The notes under the pieces were generated by a model. That model saw only the letters and a program-made list of their open reading frames with translations, searched no databases and was not told the DNA's origin. The position numbers were made by a program, and so were the translations under genes. DNA of 55,376 bases from Acidobacteriota bacterium (GTDB lineage Bacteria; Acidobacteriota; Vicinamibacteria; Vicinamibacterales; JAKQTR01), in NCBI GenBank assembly GCA_026393755.1, contig JAPKZO010000030.1, positions 17,970 through 73,345 on the forward strand, given 5' to 3'. The first letter of the stretch is position 1; the number at the start of each line of letters is the position of its first letter. This document shows positions 42,781 through 51,557 of this stretch, piece after piece.

Positions 42781-43695
42781 ATGAAGCTTGAACACGTCCT
42801 CGAGTCCCAGCAGTTCACCGTCCCGCTCCTGATGGAGCTGTTCGATCGGACGCGCCAGATGGAGCGCCTGGTCGCGCGGGGAGGCACCCGCGATTATGCG
42901 GACAAGATCATGGCGTCGCTCTTCTACGAGCCGTCCACGCGCACACGGTTTTCGTTCGAGGCCGCCATGTGCCGTCTCGGCGGCCGCGTGCTGTCGACTG
43001 AGCACGCGCGGGCGTTTTCGTCGGAGATTGAAGGGGAGCAGCTCGAAGACACGATTCGGACCATCTCGTCGTTTTCCGACGTGATCGTGCTGCGGCCCAC
43101 CGAAGAAGGCGGGGCGCGGCGGGCGGCACGCGTGTCGAGCGTGCCCATCATCAACGCGGGTGACGGCAGCAGCGGTCAGCACCCGACGCAGGCGCTGCTC
43201 GATCTCTATACGATCTACCGCGAGCGGCGGTCGCTCGACGGCCTGACGATTGCGATTGTCGGCGAGCTGGACGGCGGCCGGACCGCGCGGTCGCTCGCCT
43301 ATCTCTTGAGCAAGTTCGACCGGGTCAAGATTTACTTTGTCAGTCCGCCCGAGCTGCAGATGCGCCCGGACATTCTGGCGCACCTCGACGAGCACGACGT
43401 CTGGTACAGCATGCTCCACGACGTCGACTCGATCGCTGGCGACGTGGATGTGATCTACCAGACACGCATTCGTCCGGACCGTGTATCGGATCGCGCGGCG
43501 CTCTCCCGCTACACGATCGACGCCAGGCTGCTGCGGAAGATGAAGCCGGATGCCATGATTCTGCATCCACTGCCACGGACGGTCGAGATCGCCAAGGAAG
43601 TCGATGATGACCCAAGGGCGTTGTATTTCAAGCAGGCGGCCAATGGCCTGGTTGTCAGGATGGCGCTGCTGACGCTGCTCTGGGATCAGGAGTAG
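42781..43695 (+). CDS. Aspartate-carbamoyltransferase-like enzyme with altered active site
   Basis: 304 residues, aligning without gaps to E. coli PyrB over the carbamoyl-phosphate region. Kept: the phosphate loop PSTRTR (51-56), Ser80, Arg105, His134 in QHPTQ, Arg167, Arg229 and HPLPR. Changed: the essential Lys84 of PyrB is Glu84 (SSEIEGEQ) and Gln231 is Arg231 (TRIRPDR). Lys84 reaches into the neighbouring subunit's active site and is needed for activity in E. coli, so ordinary aspartate carbamoylation is doubtful. No pyrI or pyrC is adjacent. Clustered with carbamate kinase and ornithine enzymes. It could be a transcarbamylase with another amino-acid partner. ATG at 42781; GTG at 42775 is also open. 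Confidence 0.85.
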   Translation: MKLEHVLESQQFTVPLLMELFDRTRQMERLVARGGTRDYADKIMASLFYEPSTRTRFSFEAAMCRLGGRVLSTEHARAFSSEIEGEQLEDTIRTISSFSDVIVLRPTEEGGARRAARVSSVPIINAGDGSSGQHPTQALLDLYTIYRERRSLDGLTIAIVGELDGGRTARSLAYLLSKFDRVKIYFVSPPELQMRPDILAHLDEHDVWYSMLHDVDSIAGDVDVIYQTRIRPDRVSDRAALSRYTIDARLLRKMKPDAMILHPLPRTVEIAKEVDDDPRALYFKQAANGLVVRMALLTLLWDQE

Positions 43696-43850
43696 GAGAC
43701 GACTGATGCTGACGCCCCGAAACCAGCGGCCGGAAGACCATTAGCCCTCGCACGTTGAACATCCGGGGCCACTCCCTGGCGCAGCTCCTCGGCGGTGCTG
43801 CTCTCAGGGCCAGACCTTCACGCGATGGATCGGTATTTCAGAGGTGCTTT

Positions 43851-45056
43851 ATGGAGAAAACAACCGCTCGCAGTCAGGCATTTATCGATGTCGAAGAGCA
43901 GTACGGCGCGCACAACTACCATCCGCTCGACGTCGTCATCGAGCGGGCCGAAGGGGTATGGGTGTACGACGTGGACGGCAAGCGCTACCTGGATTGTCTG
44001 GCCGCCTACTCGGCGGTCAACCAGGGTCACTGCCACCCGCGCATCATGCAGGCGATGCTGGAGCAGGCAAAACGCGTCACATTGACGTCGCGCGCATTCC
44101 GCAACGATCAACTTCCTCTGCTCTTCAAGGAACTGCACGACCTCACGGGCATGGACATGTCGCTGCCCATGAACTCCGGCGCCGAGGCGGTCGAGACGGC
44201 GCTCAAGGCCGCGCGGAAGTGGGGCTACACGGTCAAGGGCATCCCGGCCGGCAAGGCCGAGATCATCACCTGCCAGGGTAACTTCCACGGGCGCACGATC
44301 AGCATCATCAGCTTCTCGACCGAGGCCCAGTACAAGGAGAGCTTCGGCCCGCTGACGCCCGGATTCGTCACGGTCCCTTATGGCGACGCGGCGGCGCTCG
44401 AAGCGGCCATCACGCCGAATACAGCAGCGTTCCTCGTGGAGCCCATCCAGGGCGAATCCGGAATCGTCCTGCCGCCCGCAGGGTTCCTCAAGAAGGCCGC
44501 GGACCTCTGTAAGCGGCACAACGTGCTGTTGATTGCCGACGAGATCCAGTCCGGGCTCGGCCGCACCGGCAAGCTCTTCGCACACCAGTGGGAGGAGATT
44601 GAGCCCGACATGGTGATCATCGCCAAGGCCCTGTCGGGCGGCTTCTACCCGATCTCGGCGGTCCTGTCGCGGCGCGAAGTACTGGGGGTCTTCAAGCCCG
44701 GCGATCACGGCAGCACGTTTGGCGGCAACCCGCTGGCCTGCGCGGTGGCGCGCGCGGCCATCAGGGTGCTGGTCGACGAGAAGCTGGTCGAACGGTCCGC
44801 CGAACTTGGCGCGTATTTCCTCGGGAAGCTCCACACGCTCAAGAGCCCGATCATCAAGGAGGTCCGCGGACGCGGGCTGTGGATTGGCGTCGAGTTGACC
44901 GTCGCCGCCCGCCCGTACTGCGAGCGCCTGATGGAAGAGGGCATGCTCTGCAAGGAAACGCACGACCACGTTATCCGCCTGGCGCCGCCGCTGGTCATCA
45001 CACGCGAAGAAATCGACTGGGCATTCGACCGCCTCAAGAAGGTTATTGAAGGTTAA
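43851..45056 (+). CDS. rocD: Ornithine aminotransferase
   Basis: 401 residues. Class III, PLP-dependent. The opening [19 protein letters not shown] and [15 protein letters not shown] are characteristic of ornithine-oxo-acid transaminase. [18 protein letters not shown], the cofactor-site [13 protein letters not shown], and the PLP lysine in [15 protein letters not shown] follow. It converts ornithine and 2-oxoglutarate to glutamate-5-semialdehyde and glutamate, draining ornithine to glutamate or proline. AGAGG at 43840-43844 places the ATG at 43851; earlier in-frame codons are shadow. It is 155 bases downstream of the carbamoyltransferase and 5 bases upstream of the GTPase gene. Confidence 0.93.
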   Translation: MEKTTARSQAFIDVEEQYGAHNYHPLDVVIERAEGVWVYDVDGKRYLDCLAAYSAVNQGHCHPRIMQAMLEQAKRVTLTSRAFRNDQLPLLFKELHDLTGMDMSLPMNSGAEAVETALKAARKWGYTVKGIPAGKAEIITCQGNFHGRTISIISFSTEAQYKESFGPLTPGFVTVPYGDAAALEAAITPNTAAFLVEPIQGESGIVLPPAGFLKKAADLCKRHNVLLIADEIQSGLGRTGKLFAHQWEEIEPDMVIIAKALSGGFYPISAVLSRREVLGVFKPGDHGSTFGGNPLACAVARAAIRVLVDEKLVERSAELGAYFLGKLHTLKSPIIKEVRGRGLWIGVELTVAARPYCERLMEEGMLCKETHDHVIRLAPPLVITREEIDWAFDRLKKVIEG

Positions 45057-45061
45057 CAACG

Positions 45062-46390
45062 ATGAAACGTATCCGCACCGTCATCATGGGCGCCGCCGGG
45101 CGCGATTTCCACAATTTCAACGTCGTCTACCGCAACGACGCTCGTTACGAGGTCGTCGCGTTCACCGCCACGCAGATTCCAAATATTGACGGCCGTCGCT
45201 ATCCCGCGTCGCTCGCCGGCAAGCACTATCCGAAGGGCATCCCGATTCTGGCCGAGAAGGACCTCGAGTCCATCATCCGCGAGCACAACGTCAACGAAGT
45301 CGTCTTCGCGTACAGCGACGTGCCTTACGCCTACGTCATGGGGCGCGGATCGATCGCGAACGCGGCCGGCGCCAGCTTCAAGATCCTGGGCGCGGCGGAG
45401 ACGATGCTCAAGAGCAGGAAGCCTGTCATTTCCGTGTGCGCCGTCCGCACGGGATCCGGCAAGAGCCAGACCACTCGCCGCATCGCGGGCATCCTCCGGG
45501 AGCACGGCCTGAAGGTCGCCGCCATCAGACACCCGATGCCGTACGGGAATCTGGAGAAGCAGCGGGTCCAGCGCTTCGGGTCCATTGCCGATCTGAAGAA
45601 GCACAAGTGCACGATTGAGGAAATCGAAGAGTACGAGCCGCACATCGTCGGCGGCACCATCATTTACGCCGGCGTGGACTACGGCGACATCCTCGCGCAG
45701 GCACAGGCCGAGGCCGATGTCATCCTCTGGGACGGCGGGAACAACGACACGCCCTTCTACAAACCGGATCTGCACATCGTTGTTGCCGATCCGCTGCGGG
45801 TCGGCAACGAGTTGCTCTATCATCCGAGCGAAACCAACCTGCGAATCGCGGATGTCGTCATCATCAACAAGGTGGACACCGCCGATTTGGACGCCATCAA
45901 CCGGCTGCGGCAGAACATCCGCCGGGTCAACGGCCGGGCCCTCATCATCGAGGCGGCGTCCCCCATCGTTGTCGATCACGCCGAGCGCATCACGGGCAAG
46001 CGCGTCCTCGTCGTTGAGGACGGCCCGACACTGACGCACGGCGAGATGAAGTTTGGCGCGGGGGTGGTGGCGGCGGGTAAGTTCGGTGCCGCAGAGATTG
46101 TGGACCCGCGACCCTGGACCGTGGGGACCATTACGGCCACGTTCAAGAAGTACCCGGGGATTGGCACCTTGCTGCCCGCGATGGGCTACGGCGACAAGCA
46201 GGTCAAGGATCTCGAAACGACGATCAACAAGGTGCCCTGCGACACGGTCATCATCGGCACGCCGATTGATCTGAACCGCCTCATTACGATCAGAAAGCCG
46301 ACCGTGCGGGTGCGCTACGAGCTGCAGGAAATCGGCAAACCCGACCTGATGGATGTATTGAAACCGTTTCTCAAGAAACGGAAGCGCTGA
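45062..46390 (+). CDS. Cyclic 2,3-diphosphoglycerate synthetase-like GTPase
   Basis: 442 residues. An N-terminal domain (about 1-125; VIMGAAGRDFHNFNVVYRND) precedes a P-loop domain with VRTGSGKSQTTRRI (about 137-150), DVILWDGGNNDTPF and NKVDTADLDAINRL, a G-protein NKxD motif. The family is named after the archaeal enzyme that makes cyclic 2,3-diphosphoglycerate, but bacterial members of unknown role are often found beside carbamoyl-phosphate and arginine genes and look like nucleotide-dependent metabolic enzymes or chaperones. Whether it makes cDPG here is unproved. Translation probably re-starts from rocD, whose stop is 5 bases upstream. Confidence 0.85.
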   Translation: MKRIRTVIMGAAGRDFHNFNVVYRNDARYEVVAFTATQIPNIDGRRYPASLAGKHYPKGIPILAEKDLESIIREHNVNEVVFAYSDVPYAYVMGRGSIANAAGASFKILGAAETMLKSRKPVISVCAVRTGSGKSQTTRRIAGILREHGLKVAAIRHPMPYGNLEKQRVQRFGSIADLKKHKCTIEEIEEYEPHIVGGTIIYAGVDYGDILAQAQAEADVILWDGGNNDTPFYKPDLHIVVADPLRVGNELLYHPSETNLRIADVVIINKVDTADLDAINRLRQNIRRVNGRALIIEAASPIVVDHAERITGKRVLVVEDGPTLTHGEMKFGAGVVAAGKFGAAEIVDPRPWTVGTITATFKKYPGIGTLLPAMGYGDKQVKDLETTINKVPCDTVIIGTPIDLNRLITIRKPTVRVRYELQEIGKPDLMDVLKPFLKKRKR

Positions 46391-46439
46391 GTCTGCGCCG
46401 CCGCAGGGGCACGGCGCGCGTTCGTATCTCGCGGTCCCC

Positions 46440-46464
46440 GTAGGGGCGCGGCATGCCGTGCCCT
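46440..46464. repeat. Dispersed palindrome family (GTAGGGGCGCGGCATGCCGTG)
   Basis: GTAGGGGCGCGG and CCGTGCCCT flank GCATGC as an imperfect palindrome. A second half-copy, CGCAGGGGCACGG, lies just before it at about 46402-46415. Same family as 207, 29703 and 48813. Confidence 0.65.
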
Positions 46465-46525
46465 GACTGGATCCGCCAGTCGACCGACGACCGTCCCGCC
46501 GGGTCGCCGGGTCGCCGAAGATCAT

Positions 46526-46560
46526 GAAGGGGCCGGCATGGCGCTGGCCCCCTTCTTCTG
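46526..46560. terminator. Bidirectional hairpin terminator between convergent genes
   Basis: Arms GAAGGGGCC (46526-46534) and GGCCCCCTTC (46546-46555) pair with one bulged C around an 11-base loop, followed by TTCTG. On the other strand the hairpin is followed by ATGATC. It lies between the GTPase gene and the convergent receptor gene. Confidence 0.55.
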
Positions 46561-46573
46561 TCGGGGTCCAACA

Positions 46574-48775
46574 CTAGAATCGGGCGGTCGCGGTCAGCAC
46601 GGCGCTGATACCTGGCGCCGGGATTGCGCGCGAGTCGGGGCTCACGGGGTACTGCTGGTCGAGCAGGTTGCGCACGTTTAGATTGAGATCGATCCGCTTC
46701 GTCAGCGTGACGCCGCCGATCACATCCACGAGCGTGTAGCCCGGCATGCGCACCTCGGTCGGGCCCGGCCGGTCGTCCACGCCATAAAAAGCGCCCCGCA
46801 CGTGCACGAATCCCCGCGACGACACGGGCCGCCGCAGGCCCAGTGTGAACGTTGCCGGCGGCACGTCGTCCAGCGCCGTGCTGTCGTCAAGGGCCAGGCC
46901 CCGCGTCACCGTCCCGGTAACTTCGAGCGACATCTGCCACCCGAGCCTGGCCTGAGCCTCGACTTCGATCCCGCGGATGCGGGCTCGGCCGCGGTTGCGG
47001 AAGAAGAAGAAGTCTGTCGCGGTCTGGTACCGCTCGATCAGGTCGGTGATGCGGTACTGGAACCCGAACAGGCCCAGCCGGATGCGGGACGCCGTGTACC
47101 GGATTCCTCCGTCGAACTGGATGCTGCGCTCCGGATCGAGATCGGGGTTGCCCGTGATGAATCCCCGGCCGGTCGGGCCGCGGTAGTAGCGGTCAGACAC
47201 GGTCGGATCGCGGAAACCGCTGCCGACCTGGCCCGTGAAGGTGACGCCGGCCCAGGGGCCGATGCTCAGCGACCCGCTGCCAGACAACGCGCCGCGCGAG
47301 GTGGCGTGGTCTCCGAAGTAGCCCCCGAGGTTCCGCGACGTCACGTAGTCACCCCTGACGCCGGCGGCCGCGGTGACCTTCGGGCCCAACGCCGCCTCAA
47401 CGGTCGCGTATGTCCCGCCGTTGGTCCGTCGCGCCGCCGCGATCGAGACATTCTCCACGTCGCTCGCGACGTCGCCGGCCACGGTGTAGTTGGTGACGGT
47501 GTCGACGGCGTGGACATCGAACCGCCCGTTTACATCGACGCCGGCTTCGAATCGCGCGGGGCTGAACAGGCGCTCGCCGGACGCGCGGACCTGGAAGTCT
47601 TTCGCCTGATAATCGGCCCTCTCCAGCGTCCGCCCGCGGGTGGCCGTCGCAAACCGATCCTGATCGGTCACCTGGCGGTAGCTGCCCACGAAGGTGTTGA
47701 TCGAGATACGCTCAAAGCCGCCGACCTTTCGGAGATCGTAGGTCCCCGTGAAGCGATGCGAATCCTCAACGGGATAATAGAACCGCACCGTCGTCGAGTT
47801 GTTGCGCGGGCGGCCTACATCGGTGCCGAAGTCGCTCTGCCACGCCGCCCCGAGGATTCCCTTCCCGATTTCGTACTCTCCACGCGCCAGGAACCCGCGG
47901 TCGGTCGCGCCGGAGTTGTAGATTTCGCCAGCTGGGCTCCGGTAGTCGTCGAAGTCGCGGTAATGGGCCTGGAATGTCAGGCCGCCCTTGCCGAGCCCTT
48001 TGGAGATCTCAGCGCCAATTCGCTGCTGCGGCGAGCCCGCGCCCAGCGCGCCCACCACGCGGGCAGCCAGGGGTGACGCGGGATCGATGCGGCGCGTACG
48101 GGCGTGAATCACACCTCCGAACGCGTCGGACCCATACGCCACAGACCCCGGCCCTCTGGCGACCTCGATGCCATCGAGCACAAACGGGTCGAGAAACGTC
48201 GCGCTCGGCCCGACCCGTCGGTCGCTGGTGACGCGCGCGCCGTCGATCATAATCAGCGTCCGCCCACGCGCCATGCCGCGAATCGCCGGAACGGCGGCAT
48301 GACCCTCGGAGACGGTCGATACACCGGCCACGCTTTCCAGGGCCTGTGTCAGGTTGGCGGGTTGACGGTTCTGGATCTCTTGCGATGGCAGAAACGCGGT
48401 GGCACTGGCCAGCGTGGTTTCTATGTCGGGCGCGGCGCCGGCGGTTACCGTGACGGTCTCGTCAACAATCGCCGAAATCCGGATGTCGAGCTTCCCGTCA
48501 GTTGGAATCTTCTCGATCAAAACGGGTTTGGTGAAACGCTCGCCGGGCAGAATGACCAGAACTTCGAATGGTGGAGTCGGGTCCGGTTTCCAGGAAAAGC
48601 GGCCGTCGGCGTCCGTGTAAACGGTGCCAGGGCGCCCGAGAATGGTCACTTCGGCCCGGGCAATCGGCTGACCGGTCCGGGCATCGATGACACGCCCATC
48701 AATCGCATATGCCGGCGCGCTGATCCAGACAAACGCGAGACACAACCACGCCACGCAGGTTCGCCGCTTGTTCAT
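46574..48775 (-). CDS. TonB-dependent outer-membrane receptor
   Basis: 733 residues. Signal peptide (about 1-24, CVAWLCLAFVWISAPAYA), carboxypeptidase-regulatory-like domain (about 25-105; GRVIDARTGQPIARAEVTI), plug domain (about 120-230; LPSQEIQNRQPANLTQALE, GVSTVSEGHAAVPAIRGMARG and DGIEVARGPGSVAYGSDAFGG), then a 22-strand-type barrel ending in LTATARF with the C-terminal Phe. The plug pattern resembles vitamin B12 and siderophore receptors. The substrate is not evident. No TonB or ExbBD gene is in the window. ATG at 48775 chosen because it opens the signal peptide; an earlier frame comes from repeat sequence. Confidence 0.93.
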   Translation of the reverse strand: MNKRRTCVAWLCLAFVWISAPAYAIDGRVIDARTGQPIARAEVTILGRPGTVYTDADGRFSWKPDPTPPFEVLVILPGERFTKPVLIEKIPTDGKLDIRISAIVDETVTVTAGAAPDIETTLASATAFLPSQEIQNRQPANLTQALESVAGVSTVSEGHAAVPAIRGMARGRTLIMIDGARVTSDRRVGPSATFLDPFVLDGIEVARGPGSVAYGSDAFGGVIHARTRRIDPASPLAARVVGALGAGSPQQRIGAEISKGLGKGGLTFQAHYRDFDDYRSPAGEIYNSGATDRGFLARGEYEIGKGILGAAWQSDFGTDVGRPRNNSTTVRFYYPVEDSHRFTGTYDLRKVGGFERISINTFVGSYRQVTDQDRFATATRGRTLERADYQAKDFQVRASGERLFSPARFEAGVDVNGRFDVHAVDTVTNYTVAGDVASDVENVSIAAARRTNGGTYATVEAALGPKVTAAAGVRGDYVTSRNLGGYFGDHATSRGALSGSGSLSIGPWAGVTFTGQVGSGFRDPTVSDRYYRGPTGRGFITGNPDLDPERSIQFDGGIRYTASRIRLGLFGFQYRITDLIERYQTATDFFFFRNRGRARIRGIEVEAQARLGWQMSLEVTGTVTRGLALDDSTALDDVPPATFTLGLRRPVSSRGFVHVRGAFYGVDDRPGPTEVRMPGYTLVDVIGGVTLTKRIDLNLNVRNLLDQQYPVSPDSRAIPAPGISAVLTATARF

Positions 48776-48812
48776 GCCAAATCTCGCGCCATCATCTTCG
48801 TCCGCGTCGCAA

Positions 48813-48886
48813 GGGCACGGCATGCCGTGCCCCTACGCCTTCATTCGGGCTTCCTGCTTCTGATGCGGGCGCGATGAATCGCGCCC
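48813..48886. repeat. Compound palindrome repeat (two modules)
   Basis: GGGCACGGCATGCCGTGCCC at 48813-48832, then CTAC, a 30-base spacer, and GGGCGCGATGAATCGCGCCC at 48867-48886, again followed by CCTAC. The two modules occur in the same order at 207-251. It sits between the receptor and serC genes. Confidence 0.75.
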
Positions 48887-48896
48887 CTACAGGACC

Positions 48897-49997
48897 CTAT
48901 CCATTCTTCTTCTCGAACTCCTGCATGAACTGGACGAGGGCGGTGACGCCTGCCTCGGGAAACGCGTTGTAGATCGACGCGCGCATGCCGCCGACCGACC
49001 GGTGGCCCTTGAGGCCGTCGAGCCCGGCCGCCTTCGCTTCCTTGGCGAACTTCGCCTCGAGTTCCTCGTTCGGAAGCCTGAACGTCACGTTCATGAGCGA
49101 CCGGCAGTCCTTCTGGGCGTGACCCTTGTAGTAGCCGGTCCGATCGATCTCGGCGTAGAGCCTGGCCGCCTTCCGCTCGTTGATCGCGTGGATGCCGGGC
49201 AGGCCGCCAATCGACAGCAGCCACTTCATCACGAGCCCCATGATGTAGATGGCGAAACACGGCGGCGTGTTGTACATCGACGTGTTGTCCGCGTGGATCG
49301 CATAGTTCAGCATCGTCGGCAGCCTGGGGTCGTCGACGCGCTTCTTGAGCCACTCGTCCTTGACGATGACGACCACCACGCCGGCGGGCCCGATGTTCTT
49401 CTGAGCGCCGGCGTAGATCAACGTGTGCCTGGGCACATCGATCGGGCGGCTGAACATGTCGGACGACGTGTCGCACACCAGTGGCACGCTTCCCGTCTCG
49501 GGAACGTACTTGAATTCGACGCCGTGAATGGTCTCGTTCGACGTGAACGACACGAACGCGGCGGCGGGATCGAGCTTGAGCTCGCTCTGTGCCGGCACGT
49601 GGTTGAACTTTGTGGCCTCGCCCGTGTAGGCAATCTTGACGCCGGCGACTTTCTTCGCTTCCTTCACGGATTTCTGTGACCACGCGCCGGTGACGATGTA
49701 GTCGGCCGATCCGTCGCGGGGCAGGAAGTTGAGCGGCACCATGGAGAACTGCAGGCTCGCGCCGCCGGGCAGAAAGAGCACCTTGTAGTCGTCCGGCACG
49801 CCCGCAAGCTTGCGGATGTCGGCTTCGGTCTGCTGGAGCACGCCCTCGAAGAACTTGCCCCGATGGCTCATTTCGAGAATCGACATCCCGACGCCTGGCA
49901 TGCTGACCAGATCCCGCTGGGCCTCTTCGAGGACCGGCAGCGGGAGGACGGCCGGGCCGGCCGCGAAGTTGAATACACGCGCTGTTGTTGTCGCCAT
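48897..49997 (-). CDS. serC: Phosphoserine aminotransferase
   Basis: 366 residues. NFAAGPAVLPLPVLEEAQ at the start and GMSILEMSHRGKFFEGVL are diagnostic of SerC. The PLP-binding lysine lies in IYAGAQKNIGPAGVVVV; VCDTSSDMFSRPIDV and LKGHRSVGGMRASIYNAFP complete the active-site set. It converts 3-phosphohydroxypyruvate to phosphoserine with glutamate as donor. The Shine-Dalgarno GGAGGAAG upstream is strong. It is the last gene of a run DUF1015-serA-serC on the minus strand, so the pathway order is preserved. Confidence 0.95.
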   Translation of the reverse strand: MATTTARVFNFAAGPAVLPLPVLEEAQRDLVSMPGVGMSILEMSHRGKFFEGVLQQTEADIRKLAGVPDDYKVLFLPGGASLQFSMVPLNFLPRDGSADYIVTGAWSQKSVKEAKKVAGVKIAYTGEATKFNHVPAQSELKLDPAAAFVSFTSNETIHGVEFKYVPETGSVPLVCDTSSDMFSRPIDVPRHTLIYAGAQKNIGPAGVVVVIVKDEWLKKRVDDPRLPTMLNYAIHADNTSMYNTPPCFAIYIMGLVMKWLLSIGGLPGIHAINERKAARLYAEIDRTGYYKGHAQKDCRSLMNVTFRLPNEELEAKFAKEAKAAGLDGLKGHRSVGGMRASIYNAFPEAGVTALVQFMQEFEKKNG

Positions 49998-50169
49998 GAT
50001 TGCTTCCTCCAGAAGACGATCCGGTCCGCGTGTTATGCGGGCCGCGTTTGTCAGTGCTTCGACTCGTAATTACGGTTGCGTATTCTCGCGAGATGATTGG
50101 GTCACAACGCTCGCTCAGCACTAAGTCCCGATGGAACAGGTTCGTCGCCGAACCTGTAAATCGGCAGAC

Positions 50170-51435
50170 TTAGCCTATTGCCACCACGTGCACGTCCAGC
50201 ACGTCAGGGTTGCCCGCCTTGATCCGCGCGATCACATCCGCCGGCGGCTCCCCGTCGACGTTGAGCCTTGCGATGGCTGCCTCGGCGTCGGCGAAGATGA
50301 TGTTTTCGGTCTCCTCGACATTGAGCCCGGCTTCGCGCAGCAAATCGAACACGTGCGCCAGCACGCCCGGGCGATCCTTCTGCCGGACGACCAGGACATG
50401 CGTCGCCGGCGTCTTGCGGGCGAGGTTGATCACGTTGGGGACGCGGCCCGTCTGCGTGAAGACCGTGATGATGTGCACAGTTTCGGCGGCAATCGCCTCC
50501 TGCGCCTGGTCGGTCGACGCCCCGATATGGTGCGTGCCGTACACGTTGGGCAGCTGTATCAGCGGATCGAGGAAGTCGCCCGACGGGGTGGCCGGTTCCT
50601 TGCCGTACACGTCGATCGCCACGTGCAGGTTCCGCTCCTTGACCGCGGCCTCGAGCGCCTTGTAGTCGACCACCTCGCCACGCGCCGTGTTCACGAAGAA
50701 CGAGCCGGGCTTCAACTGGCCGAGCACGTCCGCGTTGACGACGCCCCGTGTCTTGTCGTTGAGCGCGAGATGCACGCTCAGGATGTCGCAGTGCGCGGCG
50801 ACTTCGGCCGGCGTCTCGCAGACGCGCACGCTCGGCTCCATCGGGGCGCCAGCGGCAGGACGGAGGCGCATGAGGACCGGCAGGTCGACCGGCAGCCCAT
50901 CCTTGCCGACCTCGATGCCAAGCTCGCTCCAGATGGCCAGCTTCATCCCGAAGGCCTGGGCGCGCTTGGCCATCTCCTGCCCGATGCTGCCGAAGCCCAG
51001 CAGGCCGAGCGTCCGGCCATGAAGGCCCCGCGCCTTCGAGAATTCCTTCTTGTTCCACTTGCCCGCGCGCAACTCGGCCACGTTGTCGGGAATGCGCCGA
51101 TCGAGCGACAGAATCAGGCCAAAGGCCAGTTCCGCGACAGCGATGGAGTTGCGGCCTGGGCAGTTGGATACATAGATGCCTCGTCGCGATGCCGCTTTGA
51201 CATCAATCGTGTCGAAGCCCGCCCCGGCGCGGACGACAAGCGAGAGAGCGCTCGCCTCGAGAATCGGTTCGGGCACTTTCGTTGACCGCACGACCAGCAC
51301 GTCGGCTTTCGTCGCGGCCAACGCCTCGCCAAGCGCCGCGTCTTTCAGATCCGGCTGATAGAGAACCTCCACGCCAAGCGCCTGCAGGGCATCGAGACCG
51401 CTCTTCTCGAATTTGTCGGCAATCAGTACTTTCAT
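50170..51435 (-). CDS. serA: D-3-phosphoglycerate dehydrogenase with ACT domain
   Basis: 421 residues. A 2-hydroxyacid dehydrogenase fold with NAD-binding LGLLGFGSIGQEMAKRAQ, NTARGEVVDY and the catalytic His in YGTHHIGASTDQAQ. After about residue 335 there is an ACT domain (VLVVRQKDRPGVLAHVFDLL, then NVEETENIIFADAEAA), the usual serine-feedback module. An insertion between the NAD helix and the next strand (about 195-230, LGIEVGKDGLPVDLPVLMRL) is longer than in the short enzymes. Start ATG at 51435 has AGAGAGG upstream. The gap to serC is 172 bases, so the two may or may not share a transcript. Confidence 0.95.
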   Translation of the reverse strand: MKVLIADKFEKSGLDALQALGVEVLYQPDLKDAALGEALAATKADVLVVRSTKVPEPILEASALSLVVRAGAGFDTIDVKAASRRGIYVSNCPGRNSIAVAELAFGLILSLDRRIPDNVAELRAGKWNKKEFSKARGLHGRTLGLLGFGSIGQEMAKRAQAFGMKLAIWSELGIEVGKDGLPVDLPVLMRLRPAAGAPMEPSVRVCETPAEVAAHCDILSVHLALNDKTRGVVNADVLGQLKPGSFFVNTARGEVVDYKALEAAVKERNLHVAIDVYGKEPATPSGDFLDPLIQLPNVYGTHHIGASTDQAQEAIAAETVHIITVFTQTGRVPNVINLARKTPATHVLVVRQKDRPGVLAHVFDLLREAGLNVEETENIIFADAEAAIARLNVDGEPPADVIARIKAGNPDVLDVHVVAIG

Positions 51436-51557
51436 CGCGTACCTCTCTGGACCCCGTATGCCACCCCGACGCGGCAGCCGCGTTGGGGGCCCCGGGGCTT
51501 CCGCCGGGGTGACGAACAACTCGTGTTACTGCGCAGGATGAAGGCCACGGCAGGTTT

